Source of the DNA: Methanomassiliicoccus sp. UBA345
GTDB taxonomy: Archaea; Thermoplasmatota; Thermoplasmata; Methanomassiliicoccales; Methanomassiliicoccaceae
Length of the DNA: 18,232 nt
NCBI GenBank assembly: GCA_002504525.1
Contig: DATD01000006.1
Location: 1,520-19,751 of the forward strand
Reading direction: 5' to 3'
Of the stretch, positions 1 to 8,382 are shown piece after piece (the first letter of the stretch is position 1; each line of letters opens with the position of its first letter). The notes beneath the pieces are model-generated. The model was not told the DNA's origin. It did not search any database and was given only the letters and a program-made list of their open reading frames with translations. The translations under genes were made by a program, and so were the position numbers.

Positions 1-3000
1 TGACACCGCCATGGCGGAGGGAGTTGTCCAGCAGATTATGGAACACCTTCTCCACCATGCGGTCGACGTACAGCTCCACGCTGTCGCCTAAGATCTCCAG
101 CGTCGCATCGCCCAGGTTGATCGTCGACGCTCCCCTTCGCACCGCCTCCCTCAGCGGGACCCATTCCGGCGCCGACTTGCCCACCTCGGCGTAGTCGCGC
201 GCAAATGTCAGATGCTTGGAGATGTTCCCGGCCGACTCGCTCGCCCTTTCTAGGTAGCTCGAGGCCCGACCGTCGGCCGACCTCATGCGGGCCAGCTCCA
301 GATATCCGGCCAGGGTGGACAGGTGGTTGAGCAGGTCATGCCTTGTGATCCGCCCGATAAGGTCCAGCTTCCTGTTGGCCTGCTCCAGCTCCTCCTCCCT
401 GCATCTCAGTCGGCGCACCACGTCGGCATTGTACCGGGCGATCATCGCCGTTGCCCCGAGCGATTCCATCAGGCTGAGGTCCCACGGGTCGAAGCTCCCC
501 CTCCGTTTGTCCATCGCCCACAACGCTCCGGCCAGCCTGCCGTCCCTTCCGATGAGCGGCACCGCCGCCATGTTCCGGTACACTCCCCCCTCTCCTCTCC
601 CCGAGGCGCAGGGGAGCATGGCCTCCATCACCCTGCCGGGCAATCCTTCGCCCGGCCCGAAGCTCATGTCGACCGGCACGATGGCCCCCCGGCGGTCCAT
701 CTCTTTGAACACGATCCGCCCGTCCACGAGATCGCCGACCATGCATACCTCGCAATCGAGCAGCTCCCTTGCCGACCGGGTGAGCGCCCGCTTGACCGTC
801 TCCTCGTCCAGCGTGGACGTTATTTGGCGCGACGACCCGGAGAGCCGTTTCATCTGCTCCCTCTGGCGGCCGAGAGCCCTCCTAGAGCGCTGCTTGTCAG
901 CCCTGTCGCGGAAGGTGGCGATGCCGGCAGAGATGTCCCCGGCCAATCGGGCGAGCAGATTTACCTCATCCTCCGGAAACGATCCCTTCTCCGGGTCGAA
1001 CAGCGCTAGAACTCCGATCGCCCGATCATGGTGATAGAGAGGCACCGCGGCATAGCTTCCCTCCTCCTGACCTGCTGCGCCCTTGTCGCTCAGGTCGGAC
1101 GTGTCGCCCGCGACGGATGGCCGGCCGGTGCGCATCGCCTCTCCGGCCACGCCCTCCCGGTCCAGCATGGCGAGGTCGCGACCTTGGACGCCCCCTCCGA
1201 AGGTGGCGGCGATGCGGGGCCACTCCCCCTCCTCGTACAGGGCGATGCATGCCATCCCGTGCCCGCTCGCCCCGACCAGCTCCTGACACACGTTCCTGTA
1301 CATCTCGCACTCGTCGGCCGACTGGACCCTAGCACGGTCGCCCACGGTCAGGATGCGCAGCGAGCGGTTCATTCCCCGCAGGGCGTCCTCGGTCCGCTTG
1401 AGGTCGGTGATGTCCTGATTCATGACGATGCCGCCGTATACCTCGCCATCCTCACCGACCAGCGGCATGTCGAACGTCCTGAACGTGCGTCCAAGATATT
1501 CGACCGTCCTAACCGAGGTCTCGCCCCTCAGTGTGCTGTCGTACCTTCCGCCCTCCCTGCTGAACGGCCCGGTCTGGAACACTTCATCCACAGTCTTTCC
1601 TTCCATGCCGTCCCTCGCCAGCCCCATCGCTCCGAGCCCTCGGCCGTCGACCAGCGTATACCTGAACTCTCGATCGTACAGCATCACCATGCTACTGGGG
1701 AGGTTCCTGGCCAGTTCGCGGTATCGCTCCTCGGAGCGCCTCAGGCGCTCCATCATCTCCTTCTGTTCCGTGATGTCCTGTATGAACCCGACGCCGAACA
1801 TCAGCCCCCCATGGTCGTCGCGCACGGCGGAACCGGTCACCCGGGCCCAGATGACCTTGCCGCCCTTGGTGAGGAACCTCCTCTCCATGGTGTAGGTGTC
1901 CCGACCGCCGTCGATCAGCTCCAGGTACATCCCCCCCTCGGCCTCTCCCTCCTCGGGGACCGCGAACTCCGAGAAGCGCTTTCCTCTCATCTCCTCCATG
2001 CCGTACCCCATTAGGCGGGTCAGCGCCTCGTTTCCCTCCGCGATGCTTCCCCGTTCGTCGATTAGGCCTATGCCGATGGCCTTGCTGTCGAACACTGCGC
2101 GGAACTTCGACTCCCGCTCCGCCAGCGCTTGCTTCGCCTCCATCAGGCCGGTATGGTCGAAGAAGCTCCATACCATGCCAGCATCGACGCCTCCCACGCG
2201 ATAGGGTCGGACATCGACGCCGTACCGACGGCCATCCTTTAGCTCGATGACGCTTAGTCCCCAGTCGTTCTTCGATTCCATGGCCTTACGGTACAGGGAG
2301 CGAAGCGCCTCTGGGCCCTCCAGCAGCGGGGCTATCGCCTCGATGAGGTCGGAGAATGGCATGCCCTGATACGTGTCGAACAGCTGCCAAATATCCAGGA
2401 ACTGGTGGTTGTACGCTTCGATGGTCCCCTGCCGCGTTATCACCACCACCGCGGTGATGATGGAGTCGAGAATGCTCTGGAGGAGCGCGTTCGACCGTTC
2501 CAGCACTTCTAACGATTGATGGTGCTCAGTGATGTCGACGCCGGTGCAGAGCACCTCAGTCTTTCCGTCACCCATGTCCATTCTGCGATTGGTCCATGCC
2601 ACCCACGCCCGCTCTCCGTTCTTCTTCATGTTCTGGTTCACATTGGCAGTGTAACTGTCTGTTTTCAGGACAGCCTCGTTCATCATCCTGCCGAGGTCCT
2701 TGCCCGTCCCCTCCTCGGTCTCGGGGATTATGGTGCCTATGGTCGGCCTTCCGACGATCTCCTCCTCGGTGAAGCCGAAGAACTGCTGTGCGAACTCGTT
2801 CATCCACGTCACCCGCCCCTCCATGTCCAGGTTCAGGATGATCACGTTGCTGGCATCAACGATGCTCCTGCATCTCATGCTGCCGAGCAGCAGTTCCTCC
2901 TCGAAACGCTTCCGCTTATCGATGCTGCGAATGCTGAACACTGACGTCTGGACGGCGCCCTCCCCGTCGAACAGGTACTTTCCCTTGGTCTCCACCCACG

Positions 3001-3652
3001 TGTACGTGCCATCCTTGCGCAGCAGCCGGTACTCCAGCGTAACCCCTTCCCTGCGGGCGATGGCCTCGTCCGCGTCGTTCTTGACCTTCGCAACGTCATC
3101 GGGATGTATGAACTCGAAGACGCTCCGTCCGATGACCTCCTCTGGCGCGTATCCGGCGGCCGGTATCAATGACGGGCTGACATAGGTGACGCGGCCATCC
3201 TTGTCGACCTTGGCGACTATGTCCCGCATGTTGTCGGTTATGAGGCTTAGGGCCTCCTCCCTCTCATACAGCGTCCTCTCGGCCCTGCTGCGCTGTGCCA
3301 GCTGCGATATGACATTGTGCAGCTCCTCGTACTGCACCAGGGGGTCCCCGCCCTTCTGGACATAGAAGTCGGCGCCGTTGTTCAGAGCCTCCACCGCCAC
3401 CTCCTCCCTCCCGCGCCCGGTGAAGAGGACGAACGGGGTGTCCGCCCCCCTCTTGCGGAGCATCTTGAGGAACGCGATGCCGTCCTGCTCTGGCATGCTG
3501 TAGTCGGAGAGGATGATATCATACCGGCCGGAGGCAGCGTCCTCGAAGGCATTGCCGACCGACGTGGAGGTGGTGACGCTGACGTCCCCCTCCATCTCCA
3601 GGAACTCCTTGGCGATATTGAGCAAGGCTGGCTCATCGTCCACATAGAGCAC
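1..3652 (-). CDS. Large hybrid sensor histidine kinase: receiver-PAS(x5)-GAF(x2)-kinase (partial, 3' end outside window)
   Basis: Cytoplasmic multi-sensor kinase; no membrane segment is visible. From the chosen GTG start, residues 1-120 form an intact receiver: acidic pair in VLYVDDEP, phospho-acceptor D50 in ILSDYSMPEQDG, switch T78 and conserved K100. Five PAS domains follow at about 130-250, 255-378, 385-505, 512-630 and 640-752. Two GAF-like domains lie at about 765-925 and 940-1090. The dimerisation H-box has H1105 in RITRHDLLNHLS and the N-box has N1210 in HNLLDNSLRHG. The window ends there, so the G boxes are not seen. Reading is open without frameshift for 1217 codons. The start is uncertain: no in-frame ATG exists near the receiver, GTG at 3652 is the best fit, and an in-frame GTG at 3766 lies upstream of the likely TATA box. 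The ligand cannot be predicted. Confidence 0.93.
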   Translation of the reverse strand, partial: MLYVDDEPALLNIAKEFLEMEGDVSVTTSTSVGNAFEDAASGRYDIILSDYSMPEQDGIAFLKMLRKRGADTPFVLFTGRGREEVAVEALNNGADFYVQKGGDPLVQYEELHNVISQLAQRSRAERTLYEREEALSLITDNMRDIVAKVDKDGRVTYVSPSLIPAAGYAPEEVIGRSVFEFIHPDDVAKVKNDADEAIARREGVTLEYRLLRKDGTYTWVETKGKYLFDGEGAVQTSVFSIRSIDKRKRFEEELLLGSMRCRSIVDASNVIILNLDMEGRVTWMNEFAQQFFGFTEEEIVGRPTIGTIIPETEEGTGKDLGRMMNEAVLKTDSYTANVNQNMKKNGERAWVAWTNRRMDMGDGKTEVLCTGVDITEHHQSLEVLERSNALLQSILDSIITAVVVITRQGTIEAYNHQFLDIWQLFDTYQGMPFSDLIEAIAPLLEGPEALRSLYRKAMESKNDWGLSVIELKDGRRYGVDVRPYRVGGVDAGMVWSFFDHTGLMEAKQALAERESKFRAVFDSKAIGIGLIDERGSIAEGNEALTRLMGYGMEEMRGKRFSEFAVPEEGEAEGGMYLELIDGGRDTYTMERRFLTKGGKVIWARVTGSAVRDDHGGLMFGVGFIQDITEQKEMMERLRRSEERYRELARNLPSSMVMLYDREFRYTLVDGRGLGAMGLARDGMEGKTVDEVFQTGPFSREGGRYDSTLRGETSVRTVEYLGRTFRTFDMPLVGEDGEVYGGIVMNQDITDLKRTEDALRGMNRSLRILTVGDRARVQSADECEMYRNVCQELVGASGHGMACIALYEEGEWPRIAATFGGGVQGRDLAMLDREGVAGEAMRTGRPSVAGDTSDLSDKGAAGQEEGSYAAVPLYHHDRAIGVLALFDPEKGSFPEDEVNLLARLAGDISAGIATFRDRADKQRSRRALGRQREQMKRLSGSSRQITSTLDEETVKRALTRSARELLDCEVCMVGDLVDGRIVFKEMDRRGAIVPVDMSFGPGEGLPGRVMEAMLPCASGRGEGGVYRNMAAVPLIGRDGRLAGALWAMDKRRGSFDPWDLSLMESLGATAMIARYNADVVRRLRCREEELEQANRKLDLIGRITRHDLLNHLSTLAGYLELARMRSADGRASSYLERASESAGNISKHLTFARDYAEVGKSAPEWVPLREAVRRGASTINLGDATLEILGDSVELYVDRMVEKVFHNLLDNSLRHGGV

Positions 3653-3745
3653 CTTGATGATCCCGCCTGGCTCGCCGATATGGGGCGGGCGGTGCGTTCT
3701 AGATCCCAGGCTCCAGTACCCCCTTTTTGATTGGGTGTCCTTCTC

Positions 3746-3753
3746 ATTTAATA
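3746..3753 (-). promoter_or_regulatory. Putative TATA box of the large sensor kinase gene
   Basis: On the minus strand the sequence TATTAAAT stands out in a GC-rich background between the isocitrate dehydrogenase gene and the kinase. Transcription would start near 3724, leaving a leader of about 70 bases before the GTG at 3652. Inferred from base composition and spacing only. Confidence 0.45.
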
Positions 3754-3770
3754 GAAGCGATATCACAAGC

Positions 3771-3800
3771 GAGAAAAACGAAAGGGGGAAGGGGTTTGGG
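3771..3800 (-). terminator. Putative pyrimidine-rich terminator after isocitrate dehydrogenase
   Basis: About 15-45 bases after the stop codon, the minus strand runs through C- and T-rich sequence ending in CCCTTTCGTTTTTCTC. Archaeal termination commonly uses T-rich tracts without a strong hairpin, and none is obvious here. Confidence 0.4.
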
Positions 3801-3815
3801 TGCGACGGGGTCGGA

Positions 3816-5024
3816 TCAGGCCTTCGGTTTCTGATAGCCGAGCCACTTCTTCTCCAGGCCGGGGTCGCGCACGGTGTCCAGAACGTACTGGGCGAACTCG
3901 TCGCCGGTGGCGCCGTTGGAGCGGCCGGTCATGACCTTGGCCTTCTCGTACTGGGTGCACACCTCCAGGGCCATCTCCAGTTTCTTGGCCCGGTTCACGA
4001 ACCCTATGTGGCCGAGCAGCATGGCGGCCGCCTTGATCATGGACGATGGGTCGGCATACTGGGCGCGGCCCTCGTCCACCATGCGTGGAGCGGAACCATG
4101 GATGGCCTCGAACATGGCGTACTTCTTGCCGATGTTGGCGCTGCCCGCCGTTCCGACGCCGCCCTGTATCTGGGCGGCCTCGTCGGTCAGGATGTCGCCG
4201 TAGAGGTTGGGGAGCGCGATGACCCTGAACTCCTTGCGGCGGTACGGGTCGATGAGCTTGGCGGTCATGATGTCGATGAACCAGTCGTCCCACTTTATCC
4301 CCGGGTAGTCCTTGGCCACCTCGGCCGCGATGCTGAGGAACTTGCCGTCGGTGGCCTTGACCACGTTGGCCTTGGTCACGATGCTGACCTTGTCTATCCC
4401 GTTCTTGCGGGCGTGCTCGAACGCCAGCCGAATGAGGCGCTCCGTCCCCTGGTTGGTGGCGACGCAGAAGTCGATGGCCAGATCGTCGGTGACATGCACC
4501 CCGCGGCTGCCGAGGACGTAACTGCCCTCGGTGTTCTCCCTGAAGAACACCCAGTCCACGCCCAGCTCCGGCACCCTCACCGGGCGGACGTTGGCGAAGA
4601 GGTCCAGTTCCCGCCTCATCGCAACGTTGGCGCTCTCGATGTTGGGCCACGGGTCCCCCTTCTTGGGAGTGGTGGTGGGCCCCTTCAGAATGACGTGGCA
4701 TTTCTTCAGCTCGACGAGGACGTCGTCAGGGATCGCCTTCATGGTCTTGACCCGGTTCTCAATGGTCAGCCCCCCGATGTCCCTGAACTCCACCTTGCCG
4801 CTCTTCAGCTCGTCGGCGAGCAGCGATTCCAGCACGTTCCTCGATGAACGGGAGATGTACGGGCCGATCCCGTCGCCTCCGCAGATGCCGATGATGATGG
4901 TGTCCAGGCCGGCATAGTCGGTCCAGTCCTGGGCGCCTTTCATGACCTCTACTCTCTTGAGCTGCTCTTCCAGGATCCTGCCGAAATGATCCTTGGCCTT
5001 CTCGATCACCTTCGCGTCGACCAT
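3816..5024 (-). CDS. icd: Isocitrate dehydrogenase (isocitrate/isopropylmalate dehydrogenase family)
   Basis: Probably oxidatively decarboxylates isocitrate to 2-oxoglutarate in the cytoplasm. The 402-residue length fits the family. Visible family motifs are GGDGIGP (49-55), a substrate loop ESANVAMRREL with S131, N133 and R137, the FRENTEG motif (161-167) with Y169, catalytic K218 in VTKAN, and metal-binding Asp in D251 and NLYGDILTDEAAQ (D277, D281). The Ser and Asn of the substrate loop favour isocitrate over isopropylmalate, whose enzymes lack this SxNxxxR pattern. The cofactor loop reads HGSAPRMVDEG, matching neither the usual NADP (APKY) nor NAD (APDI) signature, so cofactor choice is open. 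The nucleotide loop ICGGDGIGP is also unusual against the common IPGDGIGP. It lies 33 bases after the GH15 gene but has its own promoter. Homoisocitrate dehydrogenase is the main alternative. Confidence 0.85.
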   Translation of the reverse strand: MVDAKVIEKAKDHFGRILEEQLKRVEVMKGAQDWTDYAGLDTIIIGICGGDGIGPYISRSSRNVLESLLADELKSGKVEFRDIGGLTIENRVKTMKAIPDDVLVELKKCHVILKGPTTTPKKGDPWPNIESANVAMRRELDLFANVRPVRVPELGVDWVFFRENTEGSYVLGSRGVHVTDDLAIDFCVATNQGTERLIRLAFEHARKNGIDKVSIVTKANVVKATDGKFLSIAAEVAKDYPGIKWDDWFIDIMTAKLIDPYRRKEFRVIALPNLYGDILTDEAAQIQGGVGTAGSANIGKKYAMFEAIHGSAPRMVDEGRAQYADPSSMIKAAAMLLGHIGFVNRAKKLEMALEVCTQYEKAKVMTGRSNGATGDEFAQYVLDTVRDPGLEKKWLGYQKPKA

Positions 5025-5052
5025 GGTAAACCAGGGAGTAATCGGGAACGGC

Positions 5053-5066
5053 TTCTTTTAATTAAC
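5053..5066 (-). promoter_or_regulatory. TATA box for isocitrate dehydrogenase
   Basis: TTAATTAAAAG on the minus strand begins in the last codons and stop of the GH15 gene. Its centre is about 35 bases before the ATG at 5024, so a leader of roughly 10 bases is expected. Confidence 0.55.
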
Positions 5067-7001
5067 CCTGCTCTGCCGCGTCTGCATCATCTCGCTGCGG
5101 CGATCGATGCCGGCCACGTGGCGGTGGCCCAGAACGCTGCGGTGGCCGATGGAGCCGATGGGGTCCAGGATCGGGATGTCTCGGCCTTCAGCGTACAGCA
5201 GGTACATGACCGCGTTGATGAACCCGATGTGGCTGAACGCCTGCGGGTAGTTCCCCAGCTGGGCGCCGGTGCGGGGATCGAACATCTCCGCGAACAGGCC
5301 CAGGGGAGAGGCGACCTCGCTGGCGTTCTCCAGGAACGCCCTCGCCTCCCGGGCCCGGCCGGACAATGCCAGCACCTGGACCAGCCAGAAAGTGCACATG
5401 ACGAACGTTCCCTCTCCTCTTTCCACCCCTTCGGTGTTGCGATGCAGCATCCCGCCCTCCAGCAGCTCCTCCACGATGAGGTCTATGGTGCCCTGCACCC
5501 TGGAATCCTCGAACGGCAGAAGCTCCATGAGAGGGATGCGCAGATTGGCCGCGTCGAGGGCCTCGCTGCCGAAATGCTCGGTGAACGCGCCCCTCCTTTC
5601 AGAGTACCCTTCCCGGAGGACGGTATCAGCGATGAGGTCGCCCACCTCCTTCCAGCGTTCCGTGCTTCCCTCCAGGCCGTACTGCTCGGCCATATGGGCG
5701 GCGCGGTCGAGGGCGACCCACAGCATCACCTTGGAGTATGTGTAGTGGTTCTCCTCCCCCCGCCTTTCCCAGATCCCGCTGTCAGGCTGCTCCCACACCT
5801 CGCACACCTTGTCGGCGGTGCGGGCCAGGAACCGCATCGTCCGGTCGTCCATCGGCACCTTCTGCCTCATCAGCTCGTAGCCGGTGGACATCAGTTCGCC
5901 ATACACCTCCAGCTGCCGCTGCTCCGCCGCCCCGTTGCCGATGCGCACCGGCCGCGAGGACCGGTAGCCGTCCAGATGCGGCAGCTCCACCTCGTCGAGG
6001 TCCTTCTCTCCGTGGACGCCGTACATTATCCGTGGTTCCCATACCACCGCGCAGGACGCCTCGGAGGCGTCCCTGATCCACTCCAGGTACTCCACGGCCT
6101 CCTCGTGGTGGCCGAGCGCCAGCAATGCCTGGGCGGCCATGGAGGCGTCCCTCAGCCACGAGTATCGGTAGTCCCAGTTGAGGTCCCCTCCCACCGCCTC
6201 GGGGAGCGAGGTGGTCGGGGCGGCGATGATCGCTCCCGTATCGTCATGTATCAGCAGCTTGAGGGCCAGCTCGGACCGCGATACAAGATGGGCCCATTCG
6301 CTGGCCCATCCTGGCGTCTCGTGGTCCATCGGCGTGTGCACCCATCCCCTCCACGTCTCCACGGTCCGCTCCAGCAATTCCCGGGTACCGTCGACGGAGC
6401 ATGACAGCTCCTCCGAGCAGTGTCTGGTCACCAAGGCCCTCTCCTCATCCCTTTCCAGGCGGAAGGCGCCTGTCACCACCGGTCCGTTGGCGGTCTCATG
6501 GACCTCGCCCTCCGGTAGGCCGCAAAGCGACAGCCGGCCGCCGTCCCACCTCGCCACCCATGCCTCTCCCTCGCGGTCGATGGAGCATCGGGCGCGGGCG
6601 TAGTCCGGCCTCGGGCTCCACTCCACCTGTACGTGCTCGGCCCGGCCGTGGCAGCCCACCAGCCGGTGCACCTCCTGCAGGGCCTTGGAGTGCCCCTTGC
6701 CCCTGATGGAGCCCCACAGGGGCATGAGGTCCGTCACGCTCACGATGGAGCCCTTGGGCAGGAAGGCGGTCCTCAGAACGTTGGTGCCGTCCAGATACCG
6801 CTGCCGGCTCGACGCTCCCTTCACCCACACCTTGAACCGTCCCCCCTTCTCGGCGTCCAGGAGCGCGCCGAACACGCTCCCGCCGCCCACGTTGGGAAAG
6901 CAAAGCCAGTCCAGCGATCCGTTCGCGCCTATCAGCCCCACGCTGCGCAGGTTGCCGATGGCCCCGTAGCTCTCGATCGGCTGGTATGGGTGATCAGCCA
7001 T
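5058..7001 (-). CDS. Glycoside hydrolase family 15 enzyme (trehalase or glucoamylase type)
   Basis: An inverting alpha-glycosidase releasing glucose; no signal peptide, so cytoplasmic. From the ATG at 7001 the protein has 647 residues, the usual size for prokaryotic GH15. The start MADHPYQPIESYGAIGNL is the typical family N-terminus. Residues 1-230 form the beta-sandwich domain and about 235-620 the (alpha/alpha)6 barrel. Barrel motifs include DLNWDYRYSWLRDA (273-286), the probable general acid E412 in SGIWE, and the probable base E572 in GLFAEMFDP, followed by GNYPQAFSHIGFINA. Archaeal GH15 enzymes of this layout in Thermoplasma are trehalases, while related ones act on malto-oligosaccharides or glucans, so the substrate is not settled. 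An in-frame ATG at 7037 would lengthen the overlap with the upstream oxidoreductase to 44 bases; the 7001 start gives a compact 8-base overlap and matches the family. Confidence 0.9.
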   Translation of the reverse strand: MADHPYQPIESYGAIGNLRSVGLIGANGSLDWLCFPNVGGGSVFGALLDAEKGGRFKVWVKGASSRQRYLDGTNVLRTAFLPKGSIVSVTDLMPLWGSIRGKGHSKALQEVHRLVGCHGRAEHVQVEWSPRPDYARARCSIDREGEAWVARWDGGRLSLCGLPEGEVHETANGPVVTGAFRLERDEERALVTRHCSEELSCSVDGTRELLERTVETWRGWVHTPMDHETPGWASEWAHLVSRSELALKLLIHDDTGAIIAAPTTSLPEAVGGDLNWDYRYSWLRDASMAAQALLALGHHEEAVEYLEWIRDASEASCAVVWEPRIMYGVHGEKDLDEVELPHLDGYRSSRPVRIGNGAAEQRQLEVYGELMSTGYELMRQKVPMDDRTMRFLARTADKVCEVWEQPDSGIWERRGEENHYTYSKVMLWVALDRAAHMAEQYGLEGSTERWKEVGDLIADTVLREGYSERRGAFTEHFGSEALDAANLRIPLMELLPFEDSRVQGTIDLIVEELLEGGMLHRNTEGVERGEGTFVMCTFWLVQVLALSGRAREARAFLENASEVASPLGLFAEMFDPRTGAQLGNYPQAFSHIGFINAVMYLLYAEGRDIPILDPIGSIGHRSVLGHRHVAGIDRRSEMMQTRQSRVN

Positions 7002-7995
7002 CCTGGACGAGGGGTAGTACCTCCCTGCCGTAGTCATCGATGAAGTCCTCCTGTTCCTTGTTCACGTTATGTATGTAGATCCCGCTGACCCCCGCCCTCA
7101 GATAGCGCTCGATCATGCTCGCATGCTCGTCGGTGTCGGAGGAGATGAACACCTTTTCCCTCACGTCCTCACGCCGCACAGTCTTCGACAGGTCGTCGAA
7201 CTGTTCTGGGTACTGCACCTCGGTGGTGATCGACGACGGGAACACCTCGGAGCGCCACTGCTCCCATGCTCCCTCTTCGGCGCGTCCCTCGTCGCGGGAA
7301 TAGGATATCTGGCACTTCAGCAGGACCGGCTTGCCGTCCCCGCCGCCGCGGCGGAACGCCTCGATCATGCTGCGCAGCCGCTCCGGCGGCCTGGACGTCG
7401 TCAGCATCCCGTCCGCCCACCTGCCTATCCGTTCGGCCGTCCCCTCGGTCTGCGCCGTTCCGAACAGGAGCGGCGGCGATGCCGGGAGCGTGTACAATCT
7501 CGCTCTCTCCGCTACGACAAGCCCGCGGTGCGTTACCTCCTCCCCCCGAAGTAGCCGTCGGATCACGTCGGCCGATTCAGCCAGTACAGCATTCCGAACG
7601 TCCTTGGGCGGCCAGGGCTGGCCGGTGACCCCCTCGTTCATCAGCTGCCCGCTGCCCAGCGCGACCCACAGCCGGCCGGGGAACATCTCCTGCAGGGTGG
7701 CGGCCTTCTGCGCCAATATGGCCGGATGGTAACGCTGCCCGGGAGCGCACACCACGCCGAACGGCAAGCTCGTCGAGCGCATCGCCGCCCCCAGGAACGA
7801 CCATGCGTAGCCGCTCTCCGACTGCCGCGCGCTCCACGGCCTGAAGTGGTCGGAGCTCAGGGCGGCGTTGAACCCCGCCCCCTCGGCCCTCTCCACCAAG
7901 CGGAGGAGCTGGCTGGGAGGGAACTGCTCGTGGGAGCAGTGGTAGCCGATCCTCGCGCCTTTCATCGTTTCAGGGCCGTCGATGCCGCCAGGCAT
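6994..7995 (-). CDS. LLM-class flavin oxidoreductase, TIGR03885-like ('non-F420 flavinoid oxidoreductase' type)
   Basis: Luciferase-like (beta/alpha)8 barrel enzyme using FMN or F420; its substrate is unknown. Family landmarks are IGYHCSHEQFPPSQLL near the N-terminus, LSSDHFRPW, SLPFGVVCAPGQRYHPA, FPGRLWVALGSGQ, WADGMLTT, and a C-terminal GIYIHNVN followed by FIDDYG. These match my memory of TIGR03885, a branch related to F420-dependent glucose-6-phosphate dehydrogenase but also found in organisms lacking F420. The annotated ATG at 7995 lies about 24 bases after a TATA box, so the mRNA would be leaderless; a second ATG at 7965 (MKGARIGYH) matches the usual family start and is an alternative. 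It is the first gene of a two-gene unit with the GH15 glycosidase, so a sugar-related substrate is possible but unproven. Confidence 0.82.
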   Translation of the reverse strand: MPGGIDGPETMKGARIGYHCSHEQFPPSQLLRLVERAEGAGFNAALSSDHFRPWSARQSESGYAWSFLGAAMRSTSLPFGVVCAPGQRYHPAILAQKAATLQEMFPGRLWVALGSGQLMNEGVTGQPWPPKDVRNAVLAESADVIRRLLRGEEVTHRGLVVAERARLYTLPASPPLLFGTAQTEGTAERIGRWADGMLTTSRPPERLRSMIEAFRRGGGDGKPVLLKCQISYSRDEGRAEEGAWEQWRSEVFPSSITTEVQYPEQFDDLSKTVRREDVREKVFISSDTDEHASMIERYLRAGVSGIYIHNVNKEQEDFIDDYGREVLPLVQDG

Positions 7996-8014
7996 GCCGT
8001 TTCCTTGAAGCCGT

Positions 8015-8023
8015 GCATATAAA
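8015..8023 (-). promoter_or_regulatory. TATA box for the oxidoreductase-GH15 unit
   Basis: AATTTATATG on the minus strand, centred near 8019, puts transcription start at about 7993-7997, on the ATG at 7995. An AAGGA stretch lies between the box and the ATG but would fall upstream of the transcript. Confidence 0.6.
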
Positions 8024-8330
8024 TTGGTTGGCCTATGGCCGCTCGGCCGAGCTCATCTTCCAGTCATTCATGGAAACGTCCGGGGAGGACCCCTCCTTCC
8101 AGAACTCTGTCGCATCCTGCAGGAGGGCCGGCTGACCCCCGACGGGCCATCTCGCGCCCGACGTCACAGCATCTCGAGATCGACGAGGTGAACCCCATAT
8201 GTCGCGGCATGTAACGACTGATATACCCCGCATTCCCATGGACCTTCTCGGAGGCCGGGTCACCATGGGGTGGCCGGTGCGGAAGGGATATCGGCAGGCA
8301 AGAGACGTGCCAGGTTTCGCGTGCTGAGGC

Positions 8331-8360
8331 ACCGGTCATTGCGTACCAGGCCGACCGGTC
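8331..8360. repeat. Two ACCGGTC direct repeats upstream of gldA
   Basis: ACCGGTC occurs at 8331-8337 and 8354-8360, 23 bases apart, about two helical turns. The core ACCGGT is itself a palindrome, and the right copy lies in the 8-base palindrome GACCGGTC. The position 23-52 bases before the ATG would suit a dimeric regulator. A chance match in GC-rich DNA is possible. Confidence 0.3.
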
Positions 8361-8373
8361 CAGCGAGGATGCG

Positions 8374-8380
8374 GGTGATC
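8374..8380 (+). promoter_or_regulatory. Ribosome binding site of gldA
   Basis: GGTGATC matches the complement of the archaeal 16S rRNA 3' end (GATCACCTCC) and ends two bases before the ATG at 8383. It supports this start and a transcript with a leader, in contrast to several leaderless neighbours. Confidence 0.6.
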
Positions 8381-8382
8381 AA

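Larger units (their letters stand above)
7996..8382. other. Gene-free intergenic region between divergent genes
   Basis: This 387-base stretch separates the divergent oxidoreductase and glycerol dehydrogenase genes. It holds the oxidoreductase TATA box at its left end and the glycerol dehydrogenase ribosome binding site at its right end. The reading frames inside it are short and arginine/proline-rich with no family resemblance. A weak hairpin (GGTCACC-ATGG-GGTGGCC) and two ACCGGTC copies are present near the right end. No clear TATA box for glycerol dehydrogenase is seen; GATATACC at about 8220 is a distant candidate. Confidence 0.6.

Noticed and set aside
285..3185. Several long plus-strand open frames across the left kinase, up to 328 codons
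   Set aside because: They lie antisense to a continuous minus-strand frame with clear receiver, PAS, GAF and kinase motifs. Their translations are rich in Arg, Pro and Ser with no family resemblance, as expected in GC-rich DNA.
4986..6404. 472-codon plus-strand open frame
   Set aside because: Antisense to the GH15 gene, whose catalytic motifs are all in the minus-strand frame. The plus frame is His/Pro/Leu-rich with no recognisable domain.
8041..8133. Short plus-strand frame reading ...IFQSFMETSGEDPSF... and ending TGA
   Set aside because: It looked like the tail of a broken gene, but no start or upstream homology is visible and it is too short to support.
8033..8332. Minus-strand frame of 99 codons in the gap before gldA
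   Set aside because: Arg/Pro/Ser-rich composition, no promoter or ribosome binding site of note, and no family pattern. A small real protein cannot be fully excluded.
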